Assembly (NCBI RefSeq): GCF_001426925.1
Contig: NZ_LMFR01000006.1
Span: 1 to 61,431 of the forward strand
Direction of reading: 5' to 3'
Source of the DNA: Microbacterium sp. Root53
GTDB taxonomy: Bacteria > Actinomycetota > Actinomycetes > Actinomycetales > Microbacteriaceae
Length of the DNA: 61,431 nt
Positions 55,856 to 61,431 of this stretch are shown piece after piece (position 1 is the first letter of the stretch; the number at the start of each line of letters is the position of its first letter). The position numbers and the translations under genes were made by a program. The notes under the pieces are model-generated. The model made no database searches. It saw only the letters and a program-made list of their open reading frames with translations, and was not told where the DNA came from.

Positions 55856-57228
55856 CCGATCACCGCCCTGGGCTGCTGGCGCACGGCATCGCTGATGCGC
55901 AGGATGATCGCCACGATGAGCCAGTTCGCGAGCAGCGACGATCCGCCCGCCGCGAGGAACGGGGTCGTGAGGCCCGTGAGCGGGATGAGCCGCGTCACGC
56001 CGCCGACCATGATGAACACCTGCAGCGCGAGCGTGAAGGACAGCGCCACGGCGAGCAGCTTGCCGAAGTCGTCCTGCCCGGCCACGCCGATCCGGAGCCC
56101 GCGCGCGACGAACACCATGTACAGGCAGAGGATCGCGAAGACGCCGATCAGGCCGAGCTCCTCGCCGAGGCTCGGGATGATGTAGTCGCTCTGCGACACG
56201 GGCGTCAGGTACGGGCGGCCGAGGCCCAGGCCCGTGCCGAGCATCCCGCCGTGCGCGAGGCCGAAGATGCCGTTGACCAGCTGAAAGCTGCCGCCCTCCG
56301 CCTCGTACAGCTCCGGGTCGAACGCGCCGAGCCACGCGTCGAAGCGGCCGCGCACGTACGGCAGCACGAACGAGGCCGCGACGGCCCCGCCGACCGCCAG
56401 GACGACGCCGATCAGGACCCAGCCGGTCTTGCCGGTGGCGACGTACAGCGTCGCGACGAACATCCCGAAGATCAGCAGACCGGTGCCGAGGTCGCGCTGC
56501 GCCACGATGATCACCATCGAGATGAACCAGATCACGAGCAGCGGGCCGAACTCGCGCGCGCGCGGGAACGTGAAGCCCAGGAACTTCGTGCCGGTCGACG
56601 TCAGGCTCTCGCGGGTGCGCACCAGGTAGCCCGCGAAGAAGATCGCGAGGCAGATCTTGGCGATCTCGCCGGGCTGGAAGTAGAAGCCGGCGATCTGGAT
56701 CCACACGGTCGCGTTGCCGCCGCCGTTGATGAACGGGATGAACGGCAGGATCAGCAGCACGACGCCCGTGAGGCCGAAGATGTAGGTGTACCGGAACAGC
56801 AGGCGGTAGTTGCCGAGCGCCCACACGAGCGCGCCCGCAGCCACGACGGAGAGAGCCGTGTAGATCATCTGACTCGTGCCGGCGTTGGGGTTCGCGCCAT
56901 CCGCCCCCGAGAGCCCGATGCGGTAGATCATCGCGATCCCGAGCCCCGTGAGCAGGGTCGCGATCGGCACGACGAACGGGTCGGCCTGCGGCGCGCGCAA
57001 GCGCAGCACCACGTGCAGGGCCAGCACGAGCACGCCCAGCAGGCCCTCGGCGATCAGCACGCCGGTGTCCAGGCGGCCGAGCTCGCCGAGCTGCGACAGG
57101 GCGGTGGCGCCGAGCATGAGGGCGATCGCGAACAGCAGAAGCCCCAGTTCGCGGTTGCGCTGCGGCTGCGGCTGGCGCACGCGGCGCAGCGCCTTGATCA
57201 CGGCGGTGTCGGGGGCGACGGCGGTCAT
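55852..57228 (-). CDS. rodA: SEDS glycosyltransferase RodA/FtsW
   Basis: 458 residues, ten helices; polymerises lipid II. Hallmark FPRAREFGPLLVIW and FQPGEIAKICLAIFFAGYL, plus QRDLGTGLLIFG, AEELGLIG-type SLGEELGLIGVFAIL motif. Overlaps pbpA and pstP genes by four bases each. Corresponds to Rv0017c. Confidence 0.96.
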   Translation of the reverse strand: MTAVAPDTAVIKALRRVRQPQPQRNRELGLLLFAIALMLGATALSQLGELGRLDTGVLIAEGLLGVLVLALHVVLRLRAPQADPFVVPIATLLTGLGIAMIYRIGLSGADGANPNAGTSQMIYTALSVVAAGALVWALGNYRLLFRYTYIFGLTGVVLLILPFIPFINGGGNATVWIQIAGFYFQPGEIAKICLAIFFAGYLVRTRESLTSTGTKFLGFTFPRAREFGPLLVIWFISMVIIVAQRDLGTGLLIFGMFVATLYVATGKTGWVLIGVVLAVGGAVAASFVLPYVRGRFDAWLGAFDPELYEAEGGSFQLVNGIFGLAHGGMLGTGLGLGRPYLTPVSQSDYIIPSLGEELGLIGVFAILCLYMVFVARGLRIGVAGQDDFGKLLAVALSFTLALQVFIMVGGVTRLIPLTGLTTPFLAAGGSSLLANWLIVAIILRISDAVRQQPRAVIG

Positions 57229-58532
57229 CCTGCGGCTCCCGTCGGAGTCGGGGTGGGCGTCGGGGTCGGCGTCGGCTCGGGCTCGTTCGGATCGGGCAGC
57301 ACGATGCCGCTCAGGCGCGACACGATGGCCTCGGCATCGGCGAGCGAGCGGGCCGGGATCGTCCGCTCGACCTGACCGCGGTAGTACGGCGGCAGGTCCG
57401 CGAGCAGGATGCCCGTGTCCTCGTGCACCGAGGAGAACTGGATCGGGCCGACCGACTGCTGGATTCCCTGGTAGATCACGACGCTGTCGTCGTCCGCGCC
57501 CAGGAAGTAGCGGGTCTGCGTCCAGTTGTAGAAGGCGGCGAAGCCGGTCGCGACGACGACCCCGATGAGGACCAGGAATGCGATCCAGCCCACGCGGCGG
57601 CGCCGCGCCCGTCGGCGGTCCTCCTCGATGAGCTCCTCAAGGTACTCGGGCTCGGGCTCGAAGTGCGTGGGCTCGTTGGCCGCCTGGCGCGCGGGGTGCA
57701 GCCACCCGGTCGGCAGCAGCGGGCCGCGGCCGGTCATGGCGGGCACCTTGATGCCCTGCGGGTTCGAGGCCGAGCCGACGATCGTGGCCGTGCCGCTCAC
57801 GAGCGGGTGCTGGCCGCCCACGTCCACCATCACGATCGTGACGTTGTCGGGCGCGCCGGCGTCGAGGGCGTACTTGAGCAGGATGTCCGCGGTGCGACCC
57901 GGGGGCAGGCCCAGCTTCAGCGCCTTCTGGATGTGCGCCTCGTCGACCACGCCGCTCAGGCCGTCGGAGCACAGCAGCCAGCGGTCGCCGGGGCGCGTCG
58001 GCATGATGAAGGTGTCGATCTCGGGATCGGGATCCATGTCGCCGAGCACGCGCATGAGCACCGACCGGCGCGGGTGGTAGCGCGCCTCCTCGGGCGTGAT
58101 GCGGCCCGAGTCGACCAGCCGCTGCACGAACGTGTGATCCGTCGTGATCTGGGTGAGCGCGCCGTCGCGATAGAGATAGATGCGCGAGTCGCCGATGTGG
58201 GCGATCACGGCGTAGTCATCGACCATCGCGACGGCGCTCACGGTCGTGCCGAGGCCGGCGAGCTCGGGGCGGCGCGCCACGAGCTGGATCAGGTCGCCGG
58301 CGGTGGACGCGATGGTCTCGCGGAGCGTCGCCTCGGCGTCCTCCGGGGACGGGTAGACGTGGTCGAGCTCCTGCAGCGTGTTGACCGCGACGCTCGAGGC
58401 CACGTCGCCGCCCGCGTGGCCGCCCATGCCGTCGGCCACGACGAACAGGTTCGAGCCGGCGTAGCCCGAATCCTGGTTGTTCGACCGCACCTTCCCGGTA
58501 TGGGAGATGGCGGCACTCGATCCCACGAACAT
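57225..58532 (-). CDS. pstP: PP2C-type Ser/Thr phosphatase PstP
   Basis: 435 residues. PPM phosphatase about 1-235 with metal motifs RSNNQDS, ADGMGGHAGG, CSDGLSG and DNVTIV; linker; TM about 308-330; a short extracellular part ending in a Thr-Pro run. It reverses PknA/PknB phosphorylation. Overlaps rodA; 12 bases after fhaB. Confidence 0.96.
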   Translation of the reverse strand: MFVGSSAAISHTGKVRSNNQDSGYAGSNLFVVADGMGGHAGGDVASSVAVNTLQELDHVYPSPEDAEATLRETIASTAGDLIQLVARRPELAGLGTTVSAVAMVDDYAVIAHIGDSRIYLYRDGALTQITTDHTFVQRLVDSGRITPEEARYHPRRSVLMRVLGDMDPDPEIDTFIMPTRPGDRWLLCSDGLSGVVDEAHIQKALKLGLPPGRTADILLKYALDAGAPDNVTIVMVDVGGQHPLVSGTATIVGSASNPQGIKVPAMTGRGPLLPTGWLHPARQAANEPTHFEPEPEYLEELIEEDRRRARRRRVGWIAFLVLIGVVVATGFAAFYNWTQTRYFLGADDDSVVIYQGIQQSVGPIQFSSVHEDTGILLADLPPYYRGQVERTIPARSLADAEAIVSRLSGIVLPDPNEPEPTPTPTPTPTPTGAAG

Positions 58533-58544
58533 GTCGGCGGGGGC

Positions 58545-59069
58545 TTACTTCCGCAGCTCGAAGGTCGTGGCGCCGACCTTGATCGGGGTCGACGTCTGCA
58601 CCGGCACGGGCGAGTTCGGCGAGACGCGCTCGCCGCCGTGGAAGGTGCCGTTGGTCGACTCGAGGTCCTGCAGCATCCACTGGTCGCCCCACAGGACGAG
58701 GCGCGCGTGCTGGCTCGAGGTGTAGTCGTCGCGGATGACCAGGCCCGCCTCGCTCGAGCGGCCGATCGTGAGCGGATCGGTGCCGAGCGGCAGCTCCAGG
58801 CCGGCCTTCGGGCCGGTCGTGATCACGATGCGGGACGCGGTCGCGGTCGTCGCCGGGACCGAGGGGCCCGCGTTCGGCGCGGGGGCCGGGCGGGCCGCGG
58901 CGGCCGGCGCGGGGCGGGCCGGTGCGCGGGCGGGCGCCGCCGCCTCGGGCATGCGCCGCACGCGGACGCCGAACACGTCGGAGCGCAGCGCGAACACGAC
59001 CGCGAACACGAACAGCCACAGCAGCAGGAGGAAGCCCACCTGCAGGATGAGCAGGGTCAGTTCGCTCAC
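58545..59069 (-). CDS. fhaB: FHA-domain protein FhaB/FipA
   Basis: 174 residues: N-terminal membrane helix (LTLLILQVGFLLLLWLFVFAVVFAL), Ala/Pro linker, C-terminal FHA domain (GRSSEAGLVI; SSQHARL; STNGTF) binding phosphothreonine. The GTG at 59069 overlaps fhaA by four bases. In mycobacteria FipA links FtsZ and FtsQ at the divisome. Confidence 0.93.
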   Translation of the reverse strand: MSELTLLILQVGFLLLLWLFVFAVVFALRSDVFGVRVRRMPEAAAPARAPARPAPAAAARPAPAPNAGPSVPATTATASRIVITTGPKAGLELPLGTDPLTIGRSSEAGLVIRDDYTSSQHARLVLWGDQWMLQDLESTNGTFHGGERVSPNSPVPVQTSTPIKVGATTFELRK

Positions 59070-59797
59070 GGCCGGTCCCCGTTCTTCGGAAGGATCCGGG
59101 TCGCGGTGGTCCGCGGCTCCCGGGCGGGCGGCGCGGCCAGTGGCACGACGTGGAACACGATCTCGGTGCGTCCGATCGTGATGGTCTGGCCGTCGGCGAG
59201 CCCCGACTGCTTGGCGGGACGCCCGTCGAGCTTGGTCCCGTTGGTCGATCCCAGGTCGCGCATCATGGCGCGCTCGCCGTCCCACAGCACCTCGACGTGC
59301 GCGCGGCTCGTGCCGGGGTCGTCGACCGTGATGTCGGCGTCGCTGCCGCGGCCGATGACCGTGCGCGCCTTGGCGAGCGGGTAGCGGCGCCCGGCGACGT
59401 CCAGGACCGCGCGCCACTCCACGCTGCCCTCGGCCGCGCCGGACTCGACGGCGACCGTGCCGGTCGTGATGGAGTCGTCGCCGCGCAGCGCGATGCGCAG
59501 CGGCCCGGCGAAGCTGTAGCCCTGTGCGGAGGCGTGCTTGCGGAGCATGCCGTCGAGCTCGGTCACGAGGGCGCCGCCCAGCGAGCGCATCCGCTCGTCG
59601 TCGGCCGGGCTCAGGAGGACCGTCAGCTCATTCGGCACGAGGATGCGGTCGCGGGCGACGACGGCCGCCTTCGTGTCGAGCTCGCGGCGCAGCGCTGAGG
59701 CGATCTCGACCGGCTGAATGCCGCTGCGGAAGGTCTTCGCGAACGCGCGATTGACGGCGCGCTCGAGACCTTGCTCGAAGCTGTCCAGTAGTCCCAC
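59066..59797 (-). CDS. fhaA: FHA-domain protein FhaA (DUF3662-FHA)
   Basis: 243 residues. DUF3662 N-terminal domain (GLLDSFEQGLERAVNRAFAKTFRSGIQPVEIASALRREL split around residue 20-40) and C-terminal FHA (GRGSDADITV; SRAHVEV; STNGTKLDG). The usual long Pro/Gly-rich linker of mycobacterial FhaA is nearly absent. The GTG at 59797 follows GAGGAG. First gene of the fhaA-fhaB-pstP-rodA-pbpA-pknA-pknB operon. Confidence 0.94.
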   Translation of the reverse strand: MGLLDSFEQGLERAVNRAFAKTFRSGIQPVEIASALRRELDTKAAVVARDRILVPNELTVLLSPADDERMRSLGGALVTELDGMLRKHASAQGYSFAGPLRIALRGDDSITTGTVAVESGAAEGSVEWRAVLDVAGRRYPLAKARTVIGRGSDADITVDDPGTSRAHVEVLWDGERAMMRDLGSTNGTKLDGRPAKQSGLADGQTITIGRTEIVFHVVPLAAPPAREPRTTATRILPKNGDRP

Positions 59798-59975
59798 GGG
59801 TCTCCTCAGTCCGGCCGACCGGTAGGCACATCGTAGCCAGGCCACCTGGACGGCACCCCTTTCACCCCGCCCTGGGCCCGTTCGGGGCTTGCGGATCCTT
59901 CGGATGGCGCGGGTTTCGCGAGGCCCCCGATAGCGTGATATCCTCGGAAAGTTGAGTCCGGAGCGATCCGGATTC

Positions 59976-60059
59976 GCGCGAGTGGCGGAATAGGCAGACG
60001 CGCTGGCTTCAGGTGCCAGTGCCCGAAAGGGCGTGGGGGTTCAACTCCCCCCTCGCGCA
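59976..60059 (+). tRNA. tRNA-Leu (CAG)
   Basis: Class II tRNA: acceptor GCGCGAG/CTCGCGC, anticodon stem CTGGC/GCCAG with loop TTCAGGT (anticodon CAG), variable arm TGCCCGAAAGGGCGT, T-loop GTTCAACTC. No encoded CCA. A -10-like TATCCT (59939-59944) lies upstream. Conserved neighbour of fhaA. Confidence 0.97.
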
Positions 60060-60487
60060 CAGGGGTGATTGATGAAATCACCGCGGTGTGTTTGACGAAA
60101 TGAACGAGCGGCGGCTCGTCTCGACCAAGTCGGGGCGGCCGCCGCTTCGTTTTGCTCGCCGGCGTGTCCCCGGGGCGCTGTCCCGGCGCGCTACGCCGAC
60201 ATTCGAACGTGCGTACCAACGACGAGTAGCCCCTTGCGGGCTCAAGTTCGTGAGATGTTCAGTTCCGAAAGCGTGCGCTCAATCGAAGCTGGGTGGGCTG
60301 GTTACGCCGACGACCGTGCCAGCGCCCATCGGTCGCGGCTGGAGCTGGCCATCCGGGTGACGCGGGTTGCGCGTGCGCGGTGGTCTTCCCTGGGATCGGC
60401 GCGAAGCGCGGTCACGATGCGGCGGATGTTCGATGCGACGACCGCGACGGCCGCAGCGAGGAACTGGATGGCGTAGCCGAGCTCGGA
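60060..60487. other. Region without a convincing gene downstream of tRNA-Leu
   Basis: A weak hairpin GTGATT/AAATCAC (60064-60080) follows the tRNA. Short open frames on both strands lack ribosome sites and family resemblance. No copy of the tRNA 3' end, integrase or att repeat is seen, but the window ends soon after. It may hold remnants of a decayed element. Confidence 0.4.
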
Positions 60488-60523
60488 CAAAGAAAAGACC
60501 CGCCCTCACGAAGGATGGCGGGT
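60488..60523 (-). terminator. Rho-independent terminator of the NYN gene
   Basis: Read on the minus strand: ACCCGCC, 12-base loop, GGCGGGT, then TCTTTTCTTT. It is the only terminator in the window with a classic T tract, 16 bases after the NYN stop. Confidence 0.85.
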
Positions 60524-60539
60524 TGGTAGAAGAAGGCTA

Positions 60540-61271
60540 TCACCAGGTCGCAGGCCTTGCAATGCCTGCGACAGGGTTGGGCAGTTGCGCTGCGAGGATG
60601 TCGGCAGTCGTGAGGGTGCCCCACCAGTGGCCGCCGACACCGTCGTTCGGGGAGCCCTTCAGCGCACCGGCCACCGCGTTCGTGCCCGGGTTGAGCACGC
60701 CCACCGGAACGTGTGCCCGTGCCATTTTGATGGGCAGTCCGAGGTCCGAGTCGTTCGAGATGACGATGGCCGCCTGCACGGCGCCCGTCAGTACGTCGTT
60801 GAGCAGGTGGGCTGCCACGTTGACGTCCGAGCCCTTCTCTTCGCGCTTCCGAACCGTTGCGAGCAGGACTCCATCGGCGGAGGTTCGGCGAATGTGCAGG
60901 CCGCCGGACCAGGTCTCGTTCTTCATCTGGTCGCGGAGGAGAGTCGGGTTCCGGGTGCCGGGACCCTCGACCGTCATCGCTGACTCCTTCGCCCAAGAGT
61001 TGAAGTATCCGAGCTCGATGAGGTCCACGGCTCCGCTCTGGGCGAGGGCGGCGAGGTAGTGCTGCTGGCGCTGCGTTTGCGCCTGGTCGTCAGGGTCGTT
61101 CACCTTCGCGGTGCAGTAGACGACGCGGCTCACAACGGAGCCCGGCCAGCCTGCCCGTGCCGTTGCGACCGCACGCAAGTCAATCCACTTCCATCCGCGA
61201 GTGACCGGTCCGAACTGGCGTGTGAGGCCGTAATAGAGGTTGAAGCCGTCGATGTACACGCCCACGTTCAT
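60540..61271 (-). CDS. NYN-domain (PIN-like) nuclease family protein
   Basis: 243 residues. The NYN/LabA acidic set is visible: D8 in YIDGFNLYYG, D149 in EKGSDVNVA, and N173-D174-S-D176 in ISNDSDLG; together these bind a metal for RNA cleavage in the PIN-like fold. ATG at 61271. The domain is common in RNA turnover, toxin and defence settings; no partner gene is visible. It stands alone after the tRNA-Leu gap, with a T-rich terminator, unlike the surrounding core genes. Confidence 0.87.
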   Translation of the reverse strand: MNVGVYIDGFNLYYGLTRQFGPVTRGWKWIDLRAVATARAGWPGSVVSRVVYCTAKVNDPDDQAQTQRQQHYLAALAQSGAVDLIELGYFNSWAKESAMTVEGPGTRNPTLLRDQMKNETWSGGLHIRRTSADGVLLATVRKREEKGSDVNVAAHLLNDVLTGAVQAAIVISNDSDLGLPIKMARAHVPVGVLNPGTNAVAGALKGSPNDGVGGHWWGTLTTADILAAQLPNPVAGIARPATW

Positions 61272-61431
61272 GGGCCGAGCGTACTGGCCGGTACCGACGC
61301 TGGGGCGCGGAGGCTCCGAACGGCACCTCTAGGTGTACTGCCCAGGGACGTTGTTTGATCTGGCTTCCCTGATGTGACGAGAACCTCCCGGCAGAGTGGA
61401 GCTGCTACCGCATCCGCTCTGAACCAGGGAG
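61272..61431. other. Window end without gene
   Basis: 160 bases with no supported gene; it may hold the promoter of the NYN gene on the minus strand, but no clear boxes are seen. Confidence 0.4.

Noticed and set aside
60234..60490. Short open frames on both strands downstream of tRNA-Leu
   Set aside because: No ribosome site, no recognisable domain, and they overlap each other; kept only as a gene-poor region.

Overview
The window comes from the replication-origin region of a high-GC Gram-positive actinobacterium, most likely Microbacterium or a close relative in the Microbacteriaceae. The evidence is the very high GC content, frequent GTG/TTG starts, and the actinobacterial core gene order: rpmH-rnpA-yidD-yidC-jag-rsmG-parA-parB transcribed away from one side of oriC, and dnaN-recF-DUF721-gyrB-gyrA-DUF3566-tRNA-Ile-tRNA-Ala on the other, followed by cyclophilin-rhomboid-crgA-sortase and the pknB-pknA-pbpA-rodA-pstP-fhaB-fhaA cell-wall/signalling cluster ending at a tRNA-Leu. 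The genus is inferred from general familiarity, not from any comparison run here.

Region 1-13.9 kb: a zinc alcohol dehydrogenase and an EamA transporter; a large methyltransferase; an hsp20 gene behind a CIRCE element; a galT-galK operon divergent from its LacI-type regulator with a perfect operator between them; a DUF6049 secreted protein with murJ; an OFA-type MFS permease with a 48-residue partner; and a DUF4383 membrane protein preceded by a 20-bp perfect hairpin. Region 13.9-22.8 kb: trxB-trxA behind a SigR-type promoter; a small unknown gene; a CitAB-like two-component system divergent from a complete TctCBA tricarboxylate transporter; a Rho-N-like small protein and a short-chain dehydrogenase.

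Region 22.9-30.2 kb: the partition and membrane-insertion genes. One parS or parS-like site lies at every gene junction from parA to rsmG. A gene-free kilobase (25.95-27.01 kb) carries six of the eight sites, alternating with copies of a dispersed GGTCGTTGAGCG repeat. This kilobase seems to have grown by two independent tandem duplications of about 0.21 kb. Region 30.4-41.7 kb: dnaA, a 2-hydroxyacid dehydrogenase lying unusually between dnaA and the origin, oriC with a cluster of DnaA boxes, dnaN, recF, a DUF721 protein, gyrB, gyrA and DUF3566.

Region 41.8-49.4 kb: tRNA-Ile and tRNA-Ala, flanked by two lineage-specific genes (a secreted double META-domain protein and a membrane-anchored HEFAH zinc-peptidase-like protein), then a ThrE-type exporter, CsbD, a NUDIX hydrolase, aroQ, a YbaK protein, a DUF5324-like protein, cyclophilin and rhomboid. 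Region 49.5-59.8 kb: CrgA, sortase, and the Ser/Thr kinase, phosphatase, FHA, penicillin-binding and SEDS genes that together control polar growth and division. Region 59.9-61.4 kb: tRNA-Leu, a 480-bp stretch without a convincing gene, and a NYN-domain nuclease with its own terminator, possibly the edge of an island. There is no insertion sequence, CRISPR array or rRNA.
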